DNA from: JANMEX01 sp041751995
GTDB lineage: Bacteria > Pseudomonadota > Alphaproteobacteria > Rhizobiales > Rhizobiaceae
Length of the DNA stretch: 22,168 bases
Reading direction: 5' to 3'
NCBI GenBank assembly: GCA_041751995.1
Contig: JBGSHY010000036.1
Location: forward strand, 1-22,168
This document shows positions 1-7,182 of the stretch, piece by piece. The stretch's first letter is position 1; each line of letters opens with the position of its first letter. The position numbers and the translations under genes are program-made. Below the pieces are notes generated by a model. That model was not told where the DNA came from and searched no databases. It saw only the letters and a program-made list of their open reading frames with translations.

Positions 1-126
1 CCGGTCGGCCCGTCCTGCCGCCTGTGCGAGCGCCCCGGCTGCCTCTCCCGAGCCGCCCCGCCCATCACCAAGCCGCTGGGGCTGGATGAAATGGTGACGG
101 GGCTGAGCGCGTTTGATTTTGTGTGA
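1..126 (+). CDS. C-terminal tail of a ScfR-type XRE/DUF2083 transcriptional regulator (partial)
   Basis: Frame 1 is open from the left edge of the window to a TGA at 124-126, giving 41 residues. The tail carries the cysteine pattern CRLCERPGC followed by SRAAPPITKPLGLDE and ends in SAFDFV. From memory of the family, this is the end of the DUF2083 domain found in short-chain fatty acyl regulators (ScfR/RamB/MccR-like: N-terminal XRE helix-turn-helix, central ImmA/IrrE-like region, C-terminal DUF2083). Such proteins usually end with a C-x-x-C-x-R-x-x-C-x-x-R-A-x-P-P motif and a short hydrophobic tail. They sense acyl-CoA and control acyl-CoA or glyoxylate-type metabolism. The DNA-binding part lies outside the window, so the assignment rests on the tail alone. 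The gene converges on the ferric reductase gene with a 22-base gap that shows no hairpin. Confidence 0.7.
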   Translation, partial: PVGPSCRLCERPGCLSRAAPPITKPLGLDEMVTGLSAFDFV

Positions 127-148
127 GGACGCTTTTCAGCATCAACCT

Positions 149-1480
149 TCAGCGCATGTCGAACAGTTCTGCGTGGAAATTGTCTGCGGACATGCCTTTG
201 GCGACCAAGCCGCTGCGCAGCGCTTCGCCCATTGCTGTTGGCCCGCAAAACCAGATATCGGCGTCTCGCCAGTCCGGCGCAGCTTCGATGATCTTGTCTG
301 CGGTTAGATAGCCGTCGGCGGCGTCGACCGAAAGGTGAAGCTTCACGCCTGAAGCCGCCACGTCCCGCTTCAGAGCAGTGATGGCGCTTTCGTCATAGTC
401 AGCTGTGGCGTGGAACAGGTCAATTTTCCGCCCGTCCGGTTTGGCGGCGACAGCGTTCATCCGGGCGACGAACGGCGCGACGCCGATGCCGCCGCAGATC
501 CAGATCTGGCGCTTCTTGCCGGACTCGAAGTTGAATTCGCCGTATGGCCCTTCAACCGTGATGTCACCGCCGACTTTCAGCGATGCCGGAAGCTGTGCTG
601 TGTAGTCGCCCAGCGCCTTGACCAGAAAGCTGATCTTGCCGTCGCCGCTCCAATGCGAGGTGATGGTGAACGGATGCGCGCCTTCGCTGTTGTCAAAGGT
701 GACAAAGGCAAATTGGCCGGCCATGTGGCCTGGCCAATTGTTCGACAGCTTGGCGTCGACATGCACCACCTTGACGCCGGAATGATAGCTGAGCCCGGTG
801 ATCTTGCCGGTTGCCCGGTTGCCCGCGCCGATCAGCCGGAACAGCGACATGAACGCGCCGACCGTGCCAAACAGCATCAGCACCGCCATCACCGGACCGA
901 GGACCGAGCCCCAATAGGTGAATTTCATCAGCACCAAGGAATGGAACACCAGCGCCAAATAGACGATGGCAAGGATGCGGTGGGTCTTGAAGAAATATTT
1001 GTACGGAAACCACTTCACCAAGGCGAGAACGACCAGCAGGATCAGCGCATAAAACGCCGGATTGCCGATGCCCTCTGCAGGGCTGCGCATGGTTTGAAAA
1101 ATGGCCAGTAAGGTATTGGCCTGTTCCGGTATCGCCTCGCGCTGCGGACGCACACCGGTTGACGACGAGAACAGGAATGGTGCCTGTTTGGCAAGCCAGT
1201 GGACGACCGAAAACACCAGTCCGGCAATGCCGAGCCATTTGTGCAGCCGGTACATCTTGTCGAGCCCGCCAAGCCAAGGCTCCAGAAACTTGAGCCGCAT
1301 GGCCAGAATCATGCTGGCGGACATCGCGCCGATGGCAAGGATGCCCGAACCGTACAGCATCGCGCTCGAGCTGCCGAACTTTGCAAGTGCGACTGTCGGA
1401 AACCCCTCCGCAAAAAGCCAGAACGTCGTCAGCGCCGCCAGCAACAAAGCGAAACTTGTTTGAATTTTTTTCATCGTCAT
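149..1480 (-). CDS. Membrane ferric reductase-like flavohaemoprotein (ferredoxin reductase family)
   Basis: The product has 443 residues from the first ATG. The layout is an N-terminal membrane half (ferric reductase-like transmembrane domain) and a C-terminal FAD/NAD(P)H-binding half. Histidines in HKWLGIAGLVFSVVHW and in KTHRILAIVYLALVFH sit in membrane helices with the spacing expected for paired b-haem ligands. HPFTITS is the FAD-binding motif of the NOX/FRE superfamily. ICGGIGVAPF is the glycine-rich nucleotide loop, and the protein ends in FCGPTAMGEALRSGL and HAELFDMR as in ferredoxin-NADP reductase-like domains. The likely role is moving electrons from cytosolic NAD(P)H across the inner membrane to ferric iron or another acceptor; the substrate is not deducible. 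Start choice: AAGGAAG abuts the first ATG (1478-1480) but is 6 bases from the second (1472-1474), so the 441-residue start MKKIQTSF is better supported. The gene stands alone, with two hairpins upstream. Confidence 0.85.
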   Translation of the reverse strand: MTMKKIQTSFALLLAALTTFWLFAEGFPTVALAKFGSSSAMLYGSGILAIGAMSASMILAMRLKFLEPWLGGLDKMYRLHKWLGIAGLVFSVVHWLAKQAPFLFSSSTGVRPQREAIPEQANTLLAIFQTMRSPAEGIGNPAFYALILLVVLALVKWFPYKYFFKTHRILAIVYLALVFHSLVLMKFTYWGSVLGPVMAVLMLFGTVGAFMSLFRLIGAGNRATGKITGLSYHSGVKVVHVDAKLSNNWPGHMAGQFAFVTFDNSEGAHPFTITSHWSGDGKISFLVKALGDYTAQLPASLKVGGDITVEGPYGEFNFESGKKRQIWICGGIGVAPFVARMNAVAAKPDGRKIDLFHATADYDESAITALKRDVAASGVKLHLSVDAADGYLTADKIIEAAPDWRDADIWFCGPTAMGEALRSGLVAKGMSADNFHAELFDMR

Positions 1481-1807
1481 CTTCCTTGGGCGCCCTCGGC
1501 TTCGGCACTAGGCCGAGGATGTGCAGCCATCAAGTTACAAATGGGTAATATCGCCGGAGGGCGCAAAACAAGGCGTTGCCGTCCGCCACCGGACGGCCTG
1601 GCCGCGCAGCTTGAAAAACCGCATCAACAGGCAAGGCGCATCCGGCGCAAAAAGTCCCCGGACGGGTCTTTAAATACTGCGCATTGCGCTTTGGATTTGC
1701 CTTGCCCCAATATCAACTCCGGCCTTGGACTTGCCCGCTCCAGTGTATGAATTGGTTTGCGTTCCGACGGTGTTGGCGTAGGTTGCCGAGGCGGGAGGCA
1801 ACGCGAT
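1481..1807. other. Intergenic region of 327 bases with two hairpins
   Basis: No convincing gene is seen between the ferric reductase (minus) and the DUF6065 gene (plus), which diverge from here. Two inverted repeats stand out: CCTCGGC (1494-1500) with GCCGAGG (1512-1518), which lies in the probable 5' leader of the reductase gene, and the stronger GCCGTCCG (1578-1585) with CGGACGGC (1590-1597), a perfect 8-base-pair stem with a CCAC loop. Neither is followed by a T-tract on either strand. Promoters for both genes must lie here, but I found no convincing -35/-10 pair. Confidence 0.5.
1578..1597. repeat. Perfect 8-bp inverted repeat, 4-base loop
   Basis: GCCGTCCG-CCAC-CGGACGGC is visible directly. 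It lies about 100 bases upstream of the ferric reductase start and 210 bases upstream of the DUF6065 start. It could be an operator or a remnant of a terminator; the lack of a T-tract on either side argues against a functional intrinsic terminator. Confidence 0.5.
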
Positions 1808-2620
1808 ATGAAACTGACGGTTTTTGTCGAAGACGGGTTTGAACTTGATATTCGTCCTGCAAGGGCGGACCGCGCATGGATGGCTGCTTTCAACGACGGT
1901 TTTGCCTATGGCTGCCTGCCGATGATGATTGCCAACCAGCATGGCTGGGAAATCTGCTCCCCAGTCAGCTTCACCGTGATCTGGAATGGCGGCAAAAGCA
2001 AAGACTGCCTGGCTGTGTTGCCGGATGAACCGGGCAATCACCGCATTTTGAGCCATTTCGGCTTTGGCATTGTCACGTTTTCCTTCCCCGCCGTTTTTCG
2101 CACCGAACCGGGCTACGATCTTGTGATCGGCGGCCCGCCGAACTTCCCGGTAGATGGCGCAACCCCGCTGACAGGAATTGCGGAAACCGATTGGCTGCTG
2201 TCATCAATCGCCATGCATTGGCAATTGACCCGGCCGAACCATGCCGTCCGGTTCCGAAAAGGGGATCCGTTGGTGCAGATATTTCCGGTCCGGCGGGGTG
2301 AATTGGAAAGCGTGGCGCCGGAACTGAAGAATGTTTCGGACGAACCGGAAGTCGAGGCTTATATGCACGACTGGCAGCTCAGGCGCAGGGCCTTTCAAGC
2401 TGCCTTGCAAATCCCGGACTCAAAGGAAAAAGAACAGCGCTGGCCCGGACATTACCGGCGCGGGCATGATGTGACCGGCGCGGAAATTGCGCCCGACAAC
2501 CACCGCACCCGCCAAAGACTTCATGCGTTTGCAGATAAACGCGGCCAATCCGCAATAGACGCCAACGGGCAGGCTGGCCCGGCATCAGGTGCGGATAGCG
2601 GTGCAATTGACGTCTCATGA
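1808..2620 (+). CDS. DUF6065 family protein
   Basis: The product has 270 residues from ATG 1808 and no known function. This start is preferred because GGGAGG (1792-1797) lies 10 bases upstream; an earlier in-frame ATG at 1757 adds 17 residues of low-complexity sequence and no better ribosome site. It begins MKLTVFVEDGFELDIRPA and ends with WPGHYRRGHDVTG and then a histidine-arginine HRTRQRL segment. From memory, this W...HY.RG.D..G...HRT pattern is the conserved end of DUF6065 proteins. There is no signal peptide or clear membrane segment, so it is probably a soluble cytoplasmic protein; the middle (SFTVIWNGG, FGFGIVTFSFPAVFRT) looks beta-rich. The gene is followed after 63 bases by the RiPP-like peptide, in the same direction and with no terminator seen between them, so they are probably co-transcribed. 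No catalytic residues can be named. Confidence 0.7.
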   Translation: MKLTVFVEDGFELDIRPARADRAWMAAFNDGFAYGCLPMMIANQHGWEICSPVSFTVIWNGGKSKDCLAVLPDEPGNHRILSHFGFGIVTFSFPAVFRTEPGYDLVIGGPPNFPVDGATPLTGIAETDWLLSSIAMHWQLTRPNHAVRFRKGDPLVQIFPVRRGELESVAPELKNVSDEPEVEAYMHDWQLRRRAFQAALQIPDSKEKEQRWPGHYRRGHDVTGAEIAPDNHRTRQRLHAFADKRGQSAIDANGQAGPASGADSGAIDVS

Positions 2621-2683
2621 AACAATGGCTATTCGGGATACGGGGCGTCAAATAGACCGAAAACGGCTTCAAAGGGGAATGCA

Positions 2684-2776
2684 ATGAAAAAAACCTATGT
2701 CAAACCAACGTTGAACTACCGCGGTGCTCTCGCGTCAGTGACAGCATCATCAGTCACGATGATCTGGGTTCCGTAA
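2684..2776 (+). CDS. Putative RiPP precursor peptide with lasso-type leader (30 residues)
   Basis: The ORF runs from ATG at 2684 to TAA at 2774-2776. AAGGGGA lies 6 bases before the start, which is one of the best ribosome sites in the window. The peptide begins MKKTYVKPTLNYRGALASVT and continues ASSVTMIWVP. The first 20 residues fit the lasso/RRE-dependent leader signature: Tyr5-x-x-Pro8-x-Leu10-x-x-x-Gly14 and a threonine (Thr20). In lasso peptides that threonine is the penultimate leader residue, which would predict cleavage after Ala21. The remaining SSVTMIWVP is only 9 residues and has no Asp or Glu, so it cannot form a classical lasso macrolactam ring. Short proteins with this leader recur in alphaproteobacteria as putative RiPP precursors. 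The neighbour is DUF6065 immediately upstream; no lasso B or C enzyme is in the window. That it is a gene is likely; that it is matured into a product is inference. Confidence 0.65.
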   Translation: MKKTYVKPTLNYRGALASVTASSVTMIWVP

Positions 2777-3116
2777 TGATTGTTTGCTTAATGAAGTTAA
2801 TATGACCTGAAATCGTCCGCATTTGGCGGCGGTCGACAGGACACATCGCGCGGATATCAGTCACGACGCAATTGCCGGATAGACTAGGGATTGAGTTCAC
2901 GCTCTTGATCCATGCCCGAGGCTGCCCTCATACATGGAGTCAGACTTGCACCGCGGGCCGGTCGAAACACAATAGTTTGCCGCAATTACTTGCTTGCAGC
3001 GGCTCACCGTTTCCTCGAATCGGCAAACCGGGCCAGAGATTTGTTTCGCCGCGTTTTTCAAGCGTTTGATGTATGCATCAAACCCAAAAATGCTCTGCCG
3101 CCTTTGATCCCATCGA
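2777..3116. other. Gene-poor region of 340 bases
   Basis: I find no gene with start, ribosome site and plausible product. The open frames across it are shadows with atypical composition. One perfect inverted repeat (3064-3083) is described separately. There is no intrinsic terminator with a T-tract behind the RiPP-like peptide, and none behind the convergent SH3 gene. Confidence 0.5.
3064..3083. repeat. Perfect 8-bp inverted repeat GTTTGATG/CATCAAAC
   Basis: GTTTGATG (3064-3071), loop TATG, CATCAAAC (3076-3083). It lies 34 bases beyond the stop of the minus-strand SH3 gene, so it may protect or end that transcript. No T-tract follows on the minus strand (the sequence continues GCTTGAAAAACG), so intrinsic termination is not supported. 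Confidence 0.4.
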
Positions 3117-3437
3117 TCAATAGTCACAATCATTCCAGATATACTTCGCACTCGACCAGCCTTCGCTCGAGCCATCCAGCGCCGCAACCTTGTACCAGTT
3201 GCCGCGACGGTCGAAGATTTCGACCTTGTCGCCATTGAACAGTTCGCCAACCTGGCTGGCTGATTTGCGTGGAGCGGCACGCACGGCAAGGAATCCGGAG
3301 CCAGTGGACGGATTGTAGTGGCTGGAAAGCCCATGCACCTTGCCTTCGCAATATTGGGCGGAGGCCTGCGGCGCCACGCCAGCATTGAGGGAGAAGGCGA
3401 GGGCGAGTGATGCAAATGTCAGGGCGAGTTTGCGCAT
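3117..3437 (-). CDS. Secreted SH3-domain protein
   Basis: The product has 106 residues. The start at 3437 is chosen because a signal peptide begins there (MRKLALTFASLALAFSLNAG, with a cleavage site after ASA at residue 27) and AAAGGA lies 9 bases upstream; the frame stays open further upstream but without such features. The mature part is a single bacterial SH3-like domain: FLAVRAAPRKSASQVGELFNGDKVEIFDRRGNWYKV... with the usual LxVRxxP opening, the GDxVEI strand and a closing GWSSAKYI strand. Cys30 and Cys104 bracket the domain and may form a disulfide. These small periplasmic proteins are thought to bind cell-wall or envelope ligands; the exact partner is unknown. The gene is a single transcription unit, divergent from the EamA transporter. 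Confidence 0.8.
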   Translation of the reverse strand: MRKLALTFASLALAFSLNAGVAPQASAQYCEGKVHGLSSHYNPSTGSGFLAVRAAPRKSASQVGELFNGDKVEIFDRRGNWYKVAALDGSSEGWSSAKYIWNDCDY

Positions 3438-3561
3438 GTGTGCAGGTCCTTTACGATAGCGACCCGGAAACGGTGTTGCCGGGCAATCTGGTTGAACTGG
3501 AACTTTGTCGCAACTGGAATTAAAAAGGTTCATGAGTAAACTGCATTGACTTGCAGCAATC

Positions 3562-3575
3562 CGCCCGGCCGGGCG
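3562..3575. repeat. 14-bp perfect palindrome in the divergent promoter region
   Basis: CGCCCGGCCGGGCG is self-complementary. It lies between the SH3 gene (start 3437, minus) and the EamA gene (start 3720, plus). A weaker repeat, CTGCA (3541-3545) with TGCAG (3552-3556), lies next to it. Either could be an operator for one or both genes, but nothing in the sequence identifies a regulator. Confidence 0.35.
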
Positions 3576-3719
3576 CACCCGTGAAATGCGTGGCAAATCC
3601 GCGCGCATTGTGAGCGCTGTTCGATGTGTTTTCGTGATGAAACCCATAGACGGCGCGAATGCGACAGGCGGCATATCCTCCTCTATGCTCGAATGATTCA
3701 CAGAACCGGAAAGTGCCGC

Positions 3720-4637
3720 ATGTCCACCGATCCGATCCCGCTGCCGCAGGGCATCAACGTCCACACCATCGACCGGCGTGGCGTGCTTTTAGTCGCGGGG
3801 TCTGCACTCGCATGGTCGATGGGCGGCATGATTGACCGGTTCATTGAAGCGCCGGACACCTGGACCGTGGTGTTCTGGCGCTCGGTCTGGGCCGCTGCAT
3901 TCTTGATGACATTCCTTTTGGTGCGAGACGGGCGCAAGGCGCCAAGCGCCTTCAAGGCGATGGGTTGGCCGGGGCTGGTCGTGGCGCTGTGCTTCATGAC
4001 AGCTTCGATCTCCTTCGTGCAGGCCATCGCACTGACGACTGTCGCCAACGTCATCCTTATCAACGCCACGGTTCCGCTCGTTGCCGCGCTGATCGCCCGG
4101 ATATTCCTCGGCGAAATAATTTCGGGGGCCACCTGGGCTGCCATTGCCGCGGTTATTGCCGGTGTGGCGATCATGGTTTCGGACGGGTCGGGCGGATCAA
4201 GCTCGCTTGTTGGCAACCTGTTGGCTTTGCTGATCACTTTTGTCTTCGCGATTGCGACGGTTGTCACGCGCCGCCACTCAAATGTTCGCATGACGCCGGC
4301 CGTCATCACTGCCACCACCCTGGCGGCCATTGTCGCAGCCACGCAGGCGTCCGCTTTCAAAGTATCCGGTCAGGATATGAGCTGGCTGTTTGCTTTCGGC
4401 GCACTTAATCTTGGTCTTGGTATGGCCCTGTTTGTCACGGGGGCCAGACTGATCCCATCCGCTCTTGCTGCTTTGCTCGGTACCCTGGAAACAGTGCTTA
4501 GCCCGGTCTGGGTCTGGCTTGTGCACGGCGAAAAGGCGTCAATCATGACAGTCATCGGTGGGGGTATCGTCATGGCCGCGCTCGTGTTTCATTTGATCAT
4601 CAGCAACCGGAAATCCGTGTCAGCGGGTAAAATGTGA
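3720..4637 (+). CDS. EamA/DMT family transporter
   Basis: The product has 305 residues from ATG 3720, preceded by GGAAAG; the open frame extends 32 residues further upstream through charged sequence that does not fit the family. The protein has about ten hydrophobic segments in two EamA halves. The first opens GVLLVAGSALAWSMGGMIDRF and includes FWRSVWAAAFLMTF. The second opens NLLALLITFVFAIATVVTRR and includes GTLETVLSPVWVWLVHGEKAS, the typical end of the DMT 10-TMS family. It is an inner-membrane exporter or importer of small metabolites; the substrate cannot be read from sequence. It stands alone on the plus strand, 218 bases before potF. Confidence 0.85.
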   Translation: MSTDPIPLPQGINVHTIDRRGVLLVAGSALAWSMGGMIDRFIEAPDTWTVVFWRSVWAAAFLMTFLLVRDGRKAPSAFKAMGWPGLVVALCFMTASISFVQAIALTTVANVILINATVPLVAALIARIFLGEIISGATWAAIAAVIAGVAIMVSDGSGGSSSLVGNLLALLITFVFAIATVVTRRHSNVRMTPAVITATTLAAIVAATQASAFKVSGQDMSWLFAFGALNLGLGMALFVTGARLIPSALAALLGTLETVLSPVWVWLVHGEKASIMTVIGGGIVMAALVFHLIISNRKSVSAGKM

Positions 4638-4855
4638 GGAATTTCAAAGGCTCGTTTCTGAATTGATTGACAATCGGTAAACGCCGTTTGAAGGTGGGTC
4701 CATCGGAACAGCACCAAGGTTCATCTTGAACGATTGCATTCGTGAAATCACGGCGCGGGGCGCCTTTCAAGCCAAGGCAGGCTTTGCAATCGGGTGCCGT
4801 TTCCGCAAGACGGCGAATGCCGCAATTCCGAAACATGCAAACTTCAGAGGCAACC

Positions 4856-5947
4856 ATGGTCCGCAATAAGATTCTTGGGGCGAGCTTCGCCCTTTTCGCA
4901 CTTTCCACAGCCGCGTTCGCGCAGGAAAAAGTGGTCAACGTCTTCAACTGGTCCGATTACATCGACGACACGATCATTGCCGATTTCACCAAGGAAACCG
5001 GCATCAAGGTCGTTTACGACGTGTTCGATTCCAATGAAATCCTGGAGACCAAGCTGTTGGCCGGCTCATCCGGCTATGACGTTGTCGTTCCGACGGCAAC
5101 CTTCCTTGCCCGCCAAATTCAGGCCGGCGTGTTCCAGAAGCTTGACAAGTCGAAACTTCCGAACCTGTCGAACATGTGGGACGTGGTCCAGCAAAAGACC
5201 TTGATCTACGATCCGGAGAACGCCTATTCGATCAATTACATGTGGGGCACCACCGGCATCGGCTACAACAAGAAGAAAATCGCTGAACGCCTGGGCACCG
5301 ACAAGATCGACAGCTGGAAGACCATTTTTGATCCGGCCGAAATCGCCAAATTGGCCGATTGCGGTGTCTACATGCTGGATTCGGCGACCGACATCCTGCC
5401 GACGGCTTTGAATTATCTTGGTCTGCCCGCTGATTCCAAGTCGCCGGAAGATCTGGCCAAGGCCGAAGAGTTGATGCTTTCCATCCGCCCGCACATTCGC
5501 AAATTCCATTCATCCGAATACATCAACGCGCTCGCCAATGGTGACATCTGCGTGGCGATCGGCTGGTCAGGTGACATATTCCAGGCGCGCGACCGCGCGG
5601 CGGAAGCTGAGCAGGGCGTTGAAGTCGGCTACGTGATCCCGAAGGAAGGCGCATACATGTGGTTTGACCAGATGGCCATTCCGGCCGATGCCAAGAATCT
5701 TGAGGAAGCGCACATCTTCCTCAACTACATCATGCGTCCGGAAGTCGCCGCCAAAGCGTCGAACTATGTTGTCTATGCAAACGGCAACAAGGCAAGCCAG
5801 GCACAGATCGATCCGGCAATCACCAGCGATCCGGCGGTTTTCCCGGATGAGGCAACCATGGCGAAACTCTTCACCACGACACCCGCCTCTCCAAAAGACC
5901 AGCGTGTGATCACCCGCACCTGGACCAAGATCGTCACCGGTCAATAA
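4856..5947 (+). CDS. potF: Putrescine/polyamine ABC transporter periplasmic binding protein
   Basis: The product has 363 residues. Start 4856 is chosen because the signal peptide begins there (MVRNKILGASFALFALSTAA, cut near AFA-Q) and AGAGG lies 5 bases upstream; the open frame goes 38 residues further without a signal. The mature protein opens VVNVFNWSDYIDD, as in PotF/PotD. Candidate ligand residues, judged from memory of E. coli PotF, are conserved: Trp32, Ser33 and Tyr35 in NWSDY, Trp237 and Asp240 in WSGD, Asp271 in MWFDQM, and Tyr307 in YVVYANGN. The segment aligning with E. coli Glu185 (here LDSATDIL) has Thr178/Asp179 instead, so fine specificity may differ. It captures polyamine in the periplasm for PotGHI. 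It is first in the pot operon, and a terminator-like hairpin follows directly. Confidence 0.93.
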   Translation: MVRNKILGASFALFALSTAAFAQEKVVNVFNWSDYIDDTIIADFTKETGIKVVYDVFDSNEILETKLLAGSSGYDVVVPTATFLARQIQAGVFQKLDKSKLPNLSNMWDVVQQKTLIYDPENAYSINYMWGTTGIGYNKKKIAERLGTDKIDSWKTIFDPAEIAKLADCGVYMLDSATDILPTALNYLGLPADSKSPEDLAKAEELMLSIRPHIRKFHSSEYINALANGDICVAIGWSGDIFQARDRAAEAEQGVEVGYVIPKEGAYMWFDQMAIPADAKNLEEAHIFLNYIMRPEVAAKASNYVVYANGNKASQAQIDPAITSDPAVFPDEATMAKLFTTTPASPKDQRVITRTWTKIVTGQ

Positions 5948-5958
5948 GTAAAATCCAG

Positions 5959-5985
5959 CCCCGCCGGCCCGTCCGGCGGGGTTTT
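5959..5985 (+). terminator. Terminator-like hairpin between potF and potG
   Basis: CCCCGCCGG (5959-5967), loop CCCGT, CCGGCGGGG (5973-5981) and TTTT (5982-5985). A 9-bp GC-rich stem with a short T-tract should end part of the transcripts. This would give more binding protein than membrane components, a common arrangement in ABC importers. The potG start is 45 bases further on with no clear promoter of its own, so read-through is likely. Confidence 0.75.
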
Positions 5986-6029
5986 CCATTTCGGCAGCAA
6001 GACCGAAGCCTTACAGGGGAAGCAACATC

Positions 6030-7172
6030 ATGAAGTCACTTGGAAACATCCGGCGCTCATTTGCTCCGTGGACGGATCCGGCCGCCAAGCCGTATATCTC
6101 GTTTCAAAACATCACCAAGATCTTCGGTGACTTTACGGCTGTCGATGACCTGTCGCTGAATGTTTATCAGCGCGAGTTCTTTGCGCTGCTGGGTGCATCC
6201 GGCTGCGGCAAGTCCACCTTGCTGCGCATGTTGGCAGGCTTCGAAAACCCGACCAAGGGCAAAATTCTCCTCGATGGTCAGGATATGACCGGCATCCCGC
6301 CCTACAAGCGGCCGGTCAACATGATGTTCCAGTCCTACGCCCTGTTTCCGCACATGACTGTTGAAAACAACATTGCTTTCGGCCTCAAGCAGGATGGCAT
6401 GGCCAAATCCGAAATCGACGACCGCGTTCAGGCGATGCTGAAGCTGGTAAAATTGGAGAAGTTCGGAAAGCGCAAGCCGCACCAGCTCTCCGGAGGTCAG
6501 CGCCAGCGTGTGGCCCTTGCCCGCTCCATTGCCAAGCGCCCGAAAGTCCTGCTGCTCGACGAACCGCTCGGCGCGCTCGACAAGAAGCTGCGCGAGGAAA
6601 CCCAGTTCGAATTGATGGACCTCCAGATGGAACTGGGATTGACCTTTATGGTCGTCACCCACGACCAGGAGGAAGCCATGACCATGGCCGACCGTATCGC
6701 CATCATGGACAAGGGCAAGGTGATGCAGGTGGCGACACCGGCGGAAGTCTATGAAGCGCCCAATTCCAAATTCGTCGCCGACTTCATTGGCAACGTGTCG
6801 ATGTTTGAAGGCAAGGTTGAAAAGTCCGCCGGCGGCGTCATCGAAATTGCCACCGGCGACGGCTTCGTTGTCAAGGCAGATGTTGCTGACGCGCCGTCCA
6901 CCGGTTCACCGGTCTGGTTTGCGCTGCGTCCAGAAAAGTTCAAGGTCTCGAAGAAAAAGCCGGAGAATCCCGGTGTGAACTCCGTCGACGGTGAAATCTG
7001 GGACATTGCCTATCTCGGTGACATGACGGTTTTCCATGTCAAGATCGGCTCCGGCAAAGTCATCAAGGTATCGCAGATGAATGCGACCCGCGAGACGGAA
7101 GAGCCGCTGGCCTGGGACGACAAGGTGTGGGTGACATTTCCGGCCAATGCCGGCATTGTCTTGAAAAACTGA
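6030..7172 (+). CDS. potG: Putrescine/polyamine ABC transporter ATP-binding protein
   Basis: The product has 380 residues, the normal length for PotG. The ribosome site AGGGGAAG precedes ATG 6030. The ATPase domain is complete: Walker A GASGCGKST at 55-63, Q-loop Gln101 in MMFQSYALFPHMT, signature LSGGQRQR at 153-160, Walker B VLLLDEP ending at Asp177-Glu178, D-loop GALD, and switch His211 in VVTHDQEEAM. The C-terminal part (from about residue 250) is a TOBE-type regulatory domain (ADFIGNVSMFEGKVE, FALRPEKF, GDMTVFHVKI). It drives polyamine uptake at the inner face of the membrane. It is second in the operon; potH begins 10 bases after its stop. Since no fbpC lies near fbpAB, this is the only ABC ATPase in the window. 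Confidence 0.93.
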   Translation: MKSLGNIRRSFAPWTDPAAKPYISFQNITKIFGDFTAVDDLSLNVYQREFFALLGASGCGKSTLLRMLAGFENPTKGKILLDGQDMTGIPPYKRPVNMMFQSYALFPHMTVENNIAFGLKQDGMAKSEIDDRVQAMLKLVKLEKFGKRKPHQLSGGQRQRVALARSIAKRPKVLLLDEPLGALDKKLREETQFELMDLQMELGLTFMVVTHDQEEAMTMADRIAIMDKGKVMQVATPAEVYEAPNSKFVADFIGNVSMFEGKVEKSAGGVIEIATGDGFVVKADVADAPSTGSPVWFALRPEKFKVSKKKPENPGVNSVDGEIWDIAYLGDMTVFHVKIGSGKVIKVSQMNATRETEEPLAWDDKVWVTFPANAGIVLKN

Positions 7173-7182
7173 AGGTGCGGCC

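Noticed and set aside
410..1111. Long plus-strand ORF antisense to the ferric reductase
   Set aside because: Its sequence is rich in His/Gln/Arg/Asp with no domain pattern, and it mirrors the coding frame of the well-supported reductase on the other strand.
1199..1750. 183-residue plus-strand ORF running from the reductase gene into the intergenic region
   Set aside because: Composition is typical of a shadow frame (HQ/R-rich), there is no ribosome site, and it overlaps a solid gene for half its length.
2749..2866. 11-base direct repeat ATCAGTCACGA at 2749 and 2856, considered as a second degenerate precursor copy
   Set aside because: No start codon, leader motif or in-frame similarity accompanies the second copy, so it is most likely chance.
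2897..3415. 172-residue minus-strand ORF and a 108-residue plus-strand ORF (2912-3238) in the gene-poor region
   Set aside because: Both overlap the SH3 gene in other frames, have no ribosome site and no recognisable pattern.
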